Shown here one piece after another: positions 24,901 to 35,740 of a stretch of DNA of 64,000 nucleotides. The DNA is from Phalacrocorax aristotelis (Eukaryota > Chordata > Aves > Suliformes > Phalacrocoracidae): positions 26,426,797-26,490,796 of the forward strand of contig NC_134285.1 in the NCBI RefSeq assembly GCF_949628215.1. The letters are read 5' to 3'. The notes below the pieces were generated by a model. The model had not been told where the DNA came from. It worked only from the letters and a program-made list of their open reading frames with translations, and did no database searches. Position numbers and translations under genes: made by a program. The first letter of the stretch is position 1. Each line of letters opens with the position of its first letter.

Positions 24901-27900
24901 TCAGACTTGTTCTCCAGACCCTTCCCCAGCTTTGTTGCCCTTCTCTGGACATGCTCCAGCACCTCAGTGTTCTCCTTGTACTGAGGGGCCCAAAGCTGAA
25001 CACAGGATTTGAGGTGTGGCCTCACCAGTGCCGAGTACAGGGGCACAATCACTGCCTTGCTCCTGCTGGCCACACTATTCCTGATAAAAGCCAGAATGCT
25101 GTTGGCCTCCTTGGCCACCTGGGCACACTGCTGGCTCATGTTCAGCTGGCTGTCGATCAGCATCCCCAGGTCCTTCTCCACCGGGCAGCTTTCCAGCCAC
25201 TCTTCCTCAAGCCTGTAGCATTGCATGGGGTCGTTGTGACCCAAGTGCAGGACCCAGAACTTGGCCTTGTTAAACCTCATACACTGGGCCTCAGTCCATC
25301 GATCCAGCCTGGCCAGATTCTTCTGCAGAACCTTCCTACCCTCCAGCAGATCAACACTCCCACCCAATTTGGTGTCATCTGCAGACTTACTGAGGGCACA
25401 CTCAGTCCCCTCCTTCAGATCATTGATAAAGATATTAGACAAGACTGGCCCCAACTCTGAGCCCTGGGGAACACTGCTTGTGACTGGCCACCAGCTGGAT
25501 TTAGCTCCATTCGCCACAATTCTCTGGGCTCAGCCATCAGCCAGTTTTTTATCCAGCAAAGAGTATACCTGTCCAAGTCATGAGCCTCCATCTTCTCTAG
25601 GAGGATGCTGTGGGAGACAGAGACAGTTAAAGGCTTTACTAAAGTCCAGGTAGGCAACATCCACAGCCTTTCCCTCATCCACTAGGCAGGTCACCTGGTC
25701 ATAGAAGGAGATCAGGTTGGTCAGTCAGGACCTGCCTTTCATGAAGCCATGCTGGCTGGGCCTGATGCCCTGGTTGTCCTGCACTTGCCTAGTGAGCTCA
25801 CTTAAGATGAACTGCTCCATAACCTTCCCTGGTACCAAGGTCAGGCTGACAGGCCTGTAGTTCCCTGGATCCTCCTTCCAGCCCTTCTTGTAGATAAGCA
25901 TCACATCGGCAAGCCTCCAGCCATCTGGGACCTCCCCTATTAACCAGGACTGCTGATAAATGATGGAGAGTGGCTTGGCGAGGTCCTCTGCCAGCTCCTT
26001 TAGTACTCTTGGGTGGGTCCTATCCAGCCCCATAGACTTGTGAGTGTCCAGGTGGCACAGCAGGTTGTAAACTGTCCTTCTCCTGGATTACGAGGGGTTT
26101 CTTCTGTGATCCTTCCAGCTCGGGGCCGAATATCCTGGGGACAACTGGTCTGACTATTAAAGACTGAGACAAGGAAGGCATTAAGTACCTCAGCCTTTTC
26201 TTCATCCTCAGTGGCAATGTTCCCCCCACTCTGCATCCAGTAGAGGATGGAGATTCTTGTTGGCTCTCTTTTTTGTTGTCAATGTGTTTGGAAAAACATA
26301 TTTTGTTATTCCTTACAACAGTGGCCAGATTGAGCTCTAGCTGGACTTTTGCCTTTCTAATTTTCTCTCTCCATGACCTAATGAGATCCCTGTACTCTTC
26401 TTGAGTTGCCTGCCCCTTCTTCCAAAAGTGGTAAACTCTCCTTTTTTTCCTAAAAAAAGGGCAAGAAATAGCTTGCTTTTCCTAGAAATAGCAAGAGGTA
26501 TAGCTCTAAGCAATCTGAGGAAAATCTAGTGCAACTTTTAATTTCCTTTGTATATGGAAGTGTAGACACACACAGAGCTGGAAAGCTGCTGTACCAACTG
26601 AGATATCTTAGCACTGTTTCCCTCGACAGGCTTTAGCACAGGTTATTTATAGACTGTTAATGAAGTAGTTGCTTTTAGGTCAAAGTGTAGAAAGGTGACT
26701 GCTGAGCCAAAGGCTCGTAACTAAAGACAGCCATAAAGAAATGGCACAAGCACAGAGAGAAGGAACACAGGTCACAGCAACAATATGGTAAGAAAACATT
26801 CCGTAGATAAATTAAAAGTAATAGATGAAAAATTGCTTTAGATAGAAAAGTAAATAACCCAGAAGTTGATGTATTTGATACCTTCTTGCGATTAAGTAGG
26901 TTAAAAAGGGTTTCTTAGCGTAGTTGACTTTTACTGGGGGTTAGGGGGGCAGATCAGAATAAAATGTATTTAAATAGGCTAAATGTATTTAAAGTGGCAA
27001 AGTCTGACTTACATCACATTGTGCTAAAAACAGTAGTCAGAACAATCTTTAGCTGTTAATGATTCATCATTGTGGAGGATTGGTGAGATTCCAGGGCTCT
27101 CAGGCTGCCTAGCCTCTGCCTGTAGGGAGTTTGAAGGGGAGGTAGGGAGATTATCATCTGAAAGTGTCTGATGTAGTTTTGATCTTTAAATGCTGATAAA
27201 GTTAGTGCTTTTCTACCAGTTTCAGTTGTGTGAAGTCTTGCTTTCTTGGTTGCCAGAATAAGTGACCTGAGCAAACAAGAAGGAGGGTGTAGGATTGCAT
27301 GCTTCTGTTTGTGTGGGACGTCTAACATTCCTGCATGTTTATCTTGCAAGCAAACTGGGACACAAGAGTTTAAGATTAGCTGTCACAGGTCAAAGCAGAA
27401 GTCTGTGTAGCTTGGTGCTCCATCTCTGCTGGGGCCAGAAGCAGAGTCCTAAGGAAGAGGACAGGAGTAAGTGTATTGCCACACCTTCTCTCTTTACCTT
27501 ATCCTCTAGCAGCTTGCATTGTGAGCCCTGTGAGCAGTTCTGGTCTGTGCTGGTCTCCTAAGGGATATGGCAGAAAGGGGACTGCAATGACCAGATGTAT
27601 GAAATTGCTTCTGTGCAAGGAACCACTAAATTAACTGGAACTCTAACTTGGAGAATGTGTGACAGGGAGAAAAGTCTATAAAATTTTGAGTGATAAGTAG
27701 AAGAACAGGGAGTGATGGTTTCCTGTCGCAATTCTTCATTGCTCCATGGTTTTTTTTTAATCAAGTGATAGGTTCGGAAAAACCAAAAGGAGATACTTCA
27801 TCACATCCACGGTACCACGGATGCCAGGAGCTTACAAGTGTTTAGTAAACAAGTGGGTAAGGGCATGGGAACGGGGTCTAATGCTGCTTGGTAGAAAAGA

Positions 27901-30900
27901 CCTGCCTTCAGCTCAGATAGCTTGTGAGCTGCAGACTGGGAGAGCACAGTCTTTGGATGTGCATCTAGACCTCACCCAGCCTGAAGCAAGCAATCCTTGC
28001 CACAAAGCTTTGTGTCTTCTGCGGCTGCTTGAACTGAGAGCTGAACTGCCGTCTAAGTCATAATTTTAGTATTCCTTCCATCCCACCCACCCACCCCCCA
28101 TCCCCCCTGAAAAATCCCCTTTCACCCTGGTTAGATTTGCTGTCTAGCAACTTGTCTAATTTCCATCTTGGCCTCTGTTGCCATGCTTTTGCTGTGACCT
28201 TGGGCTTTGAGGAAGCACCGTAACAACTCGTTGATGGAGCAGGCTGAGACTGGATTCATAGTTCATGGTCTTTGGGGTTGTGTTAGAGCATGAAAGCTTC
28301 TCAAGTTCTTTGTGTTGAATCCATCTCACTGTTACCTGTTTCTATGAAGTCAGGCTGCTTTTTTAGGAAAGTAAGATACTTCCTCCAAAACTATATCCAC
28401 TGTCTAACCAGCAAAGAATAGAGCCTTATGTACTGAAATGCGAATTTCATCAGGCTGGTCTTACTGTTGTAGCTTTGGACTGTGCTGAAGCCAGGATATA
28501 GTTATTTGAAACTTAAGTTCTCTCATTCCTTTGCCTGCTTGTTTTCTTCAGGGGTGAAATTCTTTGCCTTCCAATGATTTCCTAGGGGCACTCTTCTACT
28601 TCACATCTGTTGTCATAGTAACTATCCAAGTATTTTTGCAGTGTTTCAGTAAAAGCTTTGGAGGAATCCTACAGGAAATACAGCCTGCGTTAAATTATTG
28701 CAGACACAGTCAGGTCCTTGGCTTTCAGGACGACCACCTTCCTGACAAAGAACATATGATTACTTTGCATTCCTAAAATGATAATTGCTGTCTGTGACAC
28801 TGTTTAAAGGGGAGAGTAAGCGTTTCTCCTCTGAGCACCTAGTTAGTTGCTTGAGTCGTCCTTAAAAAGAAAAACTCCCACTGGTTTCCCCTCCTCACCA
28901 AATTCCGCTGCAGATTCTGCTGGGCAGTGGCTGGAAAGTGGCCAGCAGCCCAGGGCAGAGTGTGTGGAGTAAAGTTACCCAGCTAGCCTGGAGCTGTTGA
29001 AGAGAAACTCTTCACAACAAAACTACCATTTTTTAAAGACCAAAGCTCTACTACCTCTATTTACGAACAAGTGTGAATGTGCTGTGGATGTTCTTTGAAC
29101 AAGGGAGAGGTGGGATGTGAACTGAATTGTGGCTGGTCACATCAGTATGGAACATCTGCAGGAACATCGGCAGGAGGCAAGTTGCAGTAAAAAAGGTTTT
29201 GTCAGGAGTAGCTGCAACACTGTGGTCAGAATTCAGCTGCTTTATGGTGTTAAAATGTCTGTGCAGATTTAAATACACAGCAGCAAGGTTTAAGATCACA
29301 AAAAAGGATTCTCCCTGCCATGAACATGCAGTGAAGCTTGCTAACCTAAGATAGGAGAAAAGCAAGCTGTTCTTTGCGGCCAGGATGTGTAGGCAGCTAG
29401 AATTACTTTCCAATATAAGTTGAAATTTTGGATACTGGGAGTTATCTGAAATGCAGAAATGCAACGAAAGTACCCCATGATGAGCATAAAGGTGACTGGC
29501 TGGTGGTGCTGATGGGCTGTAAATGGCTGGCTACTCCAAAGTACTTTGAGGAGCAGGGGTGTTAAAAGCCTTTCAACTGAAGTGTCTTTTAGTGAATGTT
29601 TCCCAATAACCCTGTCTTCTAGGGGAGGTTCAGTGGAGCCAGTCCAGTGACTTTGGAGCTAATTATACTGTGCTGACGCCGGTGTCAGTGATTCCAGATG
29701 TGGATAGTGATGGAGTTCAGGACCTGATAATCTTTATTGCTACAGGAGATAAGGTATGTCACTCTGAAGCTGTGATAAACCTGGTGGCTGGACCACAGGG
29801 CATGGCAGGAATGTTATTTATTTTGATCTTGTAGTCTAAGGGGAAGTGTCCAGAGGCCTCTCATATCTGTGGGTTTGGGGTAGGTTCTTTCCCACTCTAC
29901 AGAGATGTACTCCCAAATCAATATGTCTTTTTTTTTTTTTTTTAAGCATAAAAGAAAAAAGCCAGCCAGGAATCCCTCCCCCTTTTCAGTGTTCCTGGGC
30001 TGTGTGTGGAATAAGCCTAGGCGAGATGAGCTTGCAGTTTTCAGAGAAGTAGAAGTGAACAAACCCTGACAGGTTTGGCTCTTAGATCAAAGCACAGCTA
30101 ACAGGCAGCACTTTCGTACCACGACTGCCCTTTTCTGGTACCTTTCCTGTCTCTGCCTGTGGTCTGCTTTAGACAGCTCTCTTCCTAGTGTCACTGCGCT
30201 GGTTAATTCTGACTTGGGTTCATTTGCTGAAATAGCTGCTAGTTATGTTATCTCCATTCCAATATTGCTTTTCCCATTTCTTCGAAGGGTAAAATCATGC
30301 AGCTAAAAGAGTTTTTATACTAAAACATCTGCATCTGTGATTGAGTGGTACAGCATTATCTGCATGTGCAATCTGTCCTGTTTAAAGCATACAAAAGTTA
30401 TGGTTCCCTGCAAGTCTGACAGGAGGGTGTCCTCATACCACAGCACTCCATAAGCAAATAGGGTTTTGCTGTCTGAGGCATTGTTGTTGCCAGAGACATC
30501 AGAAATTCTATCCTCCCAACTCCTATGTTTCTCTTCTGTTTTCTTTTCTCCTTGCTTTTGCTATCCCAGTTATCTCAAGATTTTTTTATTATTATTTAAT
30601 CTTAAGCAGCCAAGAAATGTTTGAATGTAGTCGCTGTTCTGCAAGACTGCCTTTTGATTTGTTTTCCATTTAACGTCTCTAGCTATCTTGGTATGAGATC
30701 CCTTCCTCCCTCTGGACTTGGCAAGCACTCTGTCAGCTTAAGTAAAAGTGTGTTCTTTTTTGAGAAGTCACGCAAAATGTAGGGAACTTGAGTGGAGCTC
30801 TGCAGCTTGGAAAAAGGCACTCCTGTCAGAAGGGTGATTCAGAACTTAAGTAAATTAGCTTTGTTGCTAACACGGGCTGAAGTTGAATGGTACATTATAC

Positions 30901-33900
30901 TGCTGTTTCCTGAAGTGGTGGACCTTTGAGCAGTCTGGGGAAAGGCCTGTGTGCAGGAGGTTAGATGGCAGCTTTTTCTGAGTGTCTTATTGACCCCTAC
31001 CTGCTGCAAGCTTCAGCACAAATACATCCAGGAAAACATGACGTTTTTCAGGATGCATTACTGGTAGCAGCACATGGAGGTATTAAGCAATGCAGTGAGT
31101 AAGGTGCATGTATTCTCACTCACCTTTGGCTGTTGCTGTCCCGGGGCAGCTGCTGAACCAGTGCTTGTGACTAAAGGTGAAGCTGATATACAAGAGCTGG
31201 TATGTGTCTCCTCCCAGTGTGGGAGGCTGAGAACAGCTGGTGGGTGTGCTGCTTTCCCTCTCCAGCTATGTTCTTCTCTCCCCAGCAAACTCTATCCCTT
31301 ATTCACCTGCCAGACTCTCCAGATTCACCTTGAGAGCAGCAGGTCTCCTGTTCTTTCTCAGTCTCTCCCTCTCAAGGAAGAGGGAAGGGTTACTGCCTGA
31401 CTCAGCATCTCTGGTGGATGCTCTTTCTCTTGGTTTGACATTTCCCTTTTCCGTAGCATTACTGCTCTCACCAGACCATGACTGTTGCCCAGACATTTGA
31501 ATCTGATACCAGTTTCAGTCTATATTCTTCTGGGTGAAATGTTTTTAGTGGATTCTGTTACCCTGTGCAAAGAATGTAAAGAAACCTGTCAGCTCTTTTA
31601 TCCCCTTGGACTCATGTCAGTCTTAGGAGGAGTAGATTAGGGCACTTAAAATATTTAGCAGAGCTACATGTAAAGCCAAGTTTCCCCTGTGTCCATATGC
31701 TGCTTTTTTTCGTTTCTGCCTTTAGGTCCTATCCATCATTGTCACTGCGCAGTAGGCTTGAATCGATCTTTACTGTCCGTAGCAGAGCTGGGGCTTCCTG
31801 TTTGGTGGTCCCAGACTGCAGGGGAGGTGGTTGGCAGAGGTAGTAAAATCTCGGGGCAGGTGGTTGTGCTGGAAGTGGTTTTCAAACTTGCAAAAGTATT
31901 CACAGCAGGGAGATCATGTAACTCATGCCCACACCTCCAAAACCAGGGAGAGACTTTTCATGCAAGCCTATGCTGTTCCTATTCAGTTCCTGCTCAGTAC
32001 CAGCTGCTCAGAAGCTTAGGAAAACACTCCAAGTTGGAGCAGTGATAATGCAATGCAGCTTTAAATTTTTTTTTATCCCTTCCTTGCATAGATTAAGACC
32101 TTCATCCATTCAGGAAAAAATGGCAAACAGATTGGCTCCACTGGAAGCCTGAACATTGATGGGAAAGCTCGCTATATTAGGCTGAACCTGGACTCCTCCT
32201 CCTACTTCTTCTTCTATACAGGTACAGTTCTGTTTGTGAATTTAGTCTGAAAGAGTGATTATAACTGTGAAATCAGGATTTCTAAACGGTTATCTGAAAG
32301 TGTGTTATGCATTCTTAAAAGCTGTGTCATGCTTTCACCTAACAAAAGAGCTCTTCAAGGCCAGGAGAGGGGGGGCTTCTGCTTAAACTAAGGTTTTTTT
32401 ATGTACTGGAGTAATTTTATTTGAAAAAATGTTGAGAATGTAAGGTTTAAGTAGTCATTTATAGCAAATTATTACTCTGGAACACTTGGATTATGAACAG
32501 ATAAGATGTTAAAAGCATTCAAAAGCAGGCTTGTGTCTCAAAATACCACTACAACTCTGTGATGCAAGCCCTAAAAATATAGTTGATCTGCCAGATCTGG
32601 AAAATCGTAGAGTTCAGAGCAAGGGTAGGATAACTTATCTCCCTCATTCTTCTTTTTTTTTTTTTTTTTTTTCCCACAGAAAATGCTCTCTATGCCTTTT
32701 CCCTGAAAGATCTCTACAGTGCAGCAACTGGGAAGGAAATTAAGCTTCCCGGCCTTGAGCAAGATCCTCAGTGGGAGAAGAATATTGACCATACTACGCA
32801 CCGCTTATCCCTTCTCAGGTGTGAGATTATGTCTTGGTTGCTGGTGAACTGGAGGGTACCAGTGTTCCTGACAGGATGACCTGTTGTGGCTTTGTTCTTT
32901 TCTGGCTATATGGCTTTTGGACTAGGAGCACATCCAATGCTCGGGGAAGGTGCTGGTGTTGATGGCCAGGTCAGGGTTTCACATCAAAGGAGGAAAATCA
33001 GGCTGGGGTTTCCTATTTGCATTTACCGTGCAGGGGAAAAAACCAAAACCCCACAATAAGACCATCCACAGTCTAGGAAGCGTAATCATTTCTCTGTTCT
33101 TGTTCAGCTCTGGAGACATTCGTTACCTGGCAAAAATTCCTGGGCAATCACAGGAGAACATCTTGGTTGTGAACTCGGAGATGGCTACACTGATCAATGC
33201 ACGAGATCTTCAGACTTTGTGGACCCTCAACGTGTCCCGTGTTGTGAGGTAGTGTTACTGATGTGGGTTGGATGAGGCGTTTCCAGTCTCCCAGCGCCAG
33301 TGTTGTCCTGGCAGATGCTATTTTTTTATTCATTTGAAACATGAAAGCCTGCTCTGTGGTTATGTCTGGATCATGCTTATTGTATTATGTGTCCTCTGAT
33401 AGCAAATGTCAGGTGCCACTTCAAAATTGAGCAGCCCAAAGCTTTGATTCTTCATTCTGTGCCTGCTGTAATATGGCTGTCTTAGGACTGGGCTCAGAGC
33501 TGGGAGTGGTACCAGGCTAACCTAACACAGCAGTGGAGTGTCTTACCAGGGGAGTTGCTGGTAGGATAGAGGCTGCTCTGAAAGAACAAGGTATGTCCAA
33601 GCCATCAGGGTGTGTTACGATCTGTCCATTCTCTTTCTCTCCCTTAGAGAGCCACTACTTGGTTACTACAAACCTGATGTTCTTGGCATTGTCCTTGAGA
33701 GTGAAATTGGACCCAACAGAAAGAAGGTTTGAACGCTTTTCCTTTTAACTTCCCTTTTCTCTGCATGTCTCAGCTCAAGGAGGCATTGAGTCAAGGGCAG
33801 CTGGTGGGATGTGTTTCCCTCTGGCTGATTTTAGGAAGTTTTAGGCTGGGAAAAAGATTTCTTTCAACAGGTTATTGGAGCCATCTCGGGCACTTTAATT

Positions 33901-35640
33901 CTCTTCTCAGCAAGGGGCTTCAATGACAGAGCTCTGAACCCCTTGAAATAGCTGCAAAACTTGTGACTTTAATGTCGCCCACCCCAGGTCTCACAGCTCT
34001 GTGATGCTCAGCTTCAAGTATTTCCTCATCTTCCCACGTGTCAGATACTTGTTCACGTAGACAGTGTGGGGTAGAGACAGCTGACTTGACTTCTCTCTCA
34101 TGGCTTTTTAGAGTTCTTTGTTATGATTTTCTTTTCTTTCTTCCCTGCTAGGTTATGATTGTTGAGAGTGGATCTGGAGCAGTCCAGTGGGACCTGAAGC
34201 TGAACTCAAGAGCAGAAAGCCCTGGGCCAGCCACGCTTTCTACTGCTGATCACCGGTCTGCCTTCCTCATCTGGGGTGAATACCAGGCAGCAGGAAATGA
34301 AACGGTGAATAGTGTTGCTGAATGGTTGCTGTTTGGGCCAGCATTGGGTGGAGCTACCCTCTTTTCCCAGTGTTCACATTCACATCTGTCTGTGTCACTA
34401 ACACTGCAGGCTCCTGCACTGGGTGTGGGGTCACTGACCAGTCCGGTGTGCTAGAAGCAGGCAGACCCCTGCCTGTGACCTAGTCTGTACTGGGTCCTCA
34501 CTATGTCCATAGCAACATCCCTGCTAGTAGCTGGTGGTGGCACCAACAGCTTTTTGTGTCTTCAACCTGGCTACAAAAGGGACTTTGTGGCTCTATGAGC
34601 AGTCACTGGATTGCCCAGAGCCCTGCCTTGGTGTGGTACTGTAGGTGAGGTGAGAGGCTACTGGCTTGTTACCTCTGCTGCTGTTTGGCCTGGAGCCTCC
34701 TGCAGCAGTACTGTAAACAGTGATCTCCCATGGCCATGTGAATATCCTCTCTCTGCACCAGCGCAGTCTCTGGCAGCCTCAGTGCACAGCTCAGCTGTGT
34801 AACAGAGACCTCTGGGGCAGTGGCTGGCAGCATTAGTGACAGGTGGTGTCTTGGAGGATTCCTGAGCACCAGCTGAGCTTCATGCACTTTTTCTCACTAA
34901 TGCTACCAGCCCTAAGGCAAAACTGCCTTCTGCCTGTAGCAGATAGGCCTGCTGTTCGCAGGAAGCTAGGGGTGGAGAGGAGAGCACCAAGCAGTAAGCA
35001 AAATCCCAACACTAGTACTAGTGGCATCAATCAGGATAAGTTGGGCAGACACGGGCAAGTATCTGACTGGATGTATTCTGTTGAGCATGAGTAATAGCTG
35101 AGCTGGTGCCGGCATTGTTTCTGGAGTAACGTGTGGGTCTGTGTCCTGATAGTGTCCTGTTGGTTGCAGAGATCCAGACCTCCTCTCCAGAAGCTGTATC
35201 TTTTCCATCCTTCCTACACTAATGTCCTGTTGGAGCTCCGCAATAGCACAGACCAAATAATTGCATTCAGTGGTAAGTCCTCTCCTTCCAGCACTCCACT
35301 GAGGAGGTGCAGGTGGACACTAGCTGCCTGGTACCTCCTGGACTCCGTGAGTGCACGGTGTTGGCTCTGGTGGCCTGTATGAACACAGAGACCTTAGGCT
35401 GGGCTTTTCCCTCTGCTCTGCATTACAGCCACGCTGTTCGAGCGGAGCCGTCATGCCTGCTATGTGCTGTTGAGGGGGCCTCAACCCAGCGAGGAGCCAG
35501 GGTCAGTGTCTCTGATGAAGCGGAAGCTGAAGGAGGATGTCTCTGAGAGCAGGGTGATCTGGCTGAGCCAGGTGGCTGTGGACAGTGAACAGTACATCCG
35601 GGACCGCCTCTACAGGATGCGATTCCACAGCCGAGTGTGA
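21950..35640 (+). CDS. FAM234A: FAM234A (ITFG3) type II membrane protein with FG-GAP-like repeats, complete
   Basis: Eleven coding exons: 21950-22214, 23290-23409, 23620-23808, 29623-29753, 32092-32221, 32680-32818, 33108-33248, 33648-33726, 34152-34304, 35170-35272 and 35429-35640. They total 1,662 nt (553 residues plus TGA), close to human FAM234A (about 552). The cytosolic N-terminus begins [14 protein letters not shown]. One transmembrane helix spans about residues 48-70, then PCPERP. The extracellular part has FG-GAP/integrin-alpha-like Asp-rich loops: DVNEDKVQD at about 98-106 and DVDSDGVQD at about 217-225. Later conserved pieces are [21 protein letters not shown] and [16 protein letters not shown]. 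The start at 21950 has G at -3 and +4 and precedes the family N-terminus, but two upstream ATGs lie just before it. The family's molecular function is poorly known. Confidence 0.97.
24553..26452 (-). mobile_element. CR1 LINE, 5'-truncated, antisense in FAM234A intron
   Basis: On the minus strand this is the 3' part of a chicken-repeat-1 retrotransposon. It runs from the linker upstream of the reverse transcriptase ([18 protein letters not shown] near 26430) through the polymerase to the 3'UTR. The 3' end has the CR1 hallmark GATCTTAGAGGTCTTTTCC and ends in TGATTCTATGATTCT (24553-24567). Polymerase motifs seen: [35 protein letters not shown] and the catalytic ADD as SADDTKLGG (CR1 usually has F or Y before ADD). 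The frame is broken: pieces lie at 26452-26200, 26236-26000, 26033-25725, 25678-25415 and 25517-24627, the last an uninterrupted 296-codon stretch. The endonuclease domain is missing, so the copy is dead. No clear target-site duplication is seen, usual for CR1. Confidence 0.95.
26453..29622 (+). other. FAM234A intron sequence right of the CR1
   Basis: This is the rest of the 5.8 kb intron between exons 23620-23808 and 29623-29753. Apart from a C-rich run at 28082-28107 it holds no recognised element. ORFs are short and unconserved in appearance. Confidence 0.6.
28082..28107 (-). other. Putative G-quadruplex sequence (minus strand)
   Basis: The plus strand reads three CCCA units followed by two C6 runs separated by AT. 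The minus strand therefore has five G runs of at least three with loops of one or two bases, an ideal intramolecular G-quadruplex pattern. It lies in a FAM234A intron on the template strand. Folding is inferred from sequence only. Confidence 0.6.
29754..32091 (+). other. FAM234A intron between exons 4 and 5 of the CDS
   Basis: The donor GTATGT at 29754 pairs in phase with the acceptor at 32090-32091. A T-run sits near 29930. No gene or recognisable repeat is seen. Confidence 0.65.
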
Positions 35641-35733
35641 GCTTGCTGAGGGAGGGGGAGAAGCTGCCCTGGCCCAGGGGTCTCCAAGCTGCCTCTCCTC
35701 TGCAGCCATGCTCTTAGCAAACCCAGATCATGA

Positions 35734-35739
35734 ATTAAA
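35734..35739 (+). terminator. Candidate proximal FAM234A polyadenylation signal (ATTAAA)
   Basis: The common variant hexamer ATTAAA lies about 95 nt after the FAM234A stop. A canonical AATAAA occurs much further on, at 38443-38448. Which is used cannot be told from sequence. Confidence 0.4.
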
Positions 35740-35740
35740 A

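Noticed and set aside
24792-25460. 222-codon plus-strand ORF
   Set aside because: It is the antisense shadow of the CR1 reverse transcriptase segment on the minus strand.
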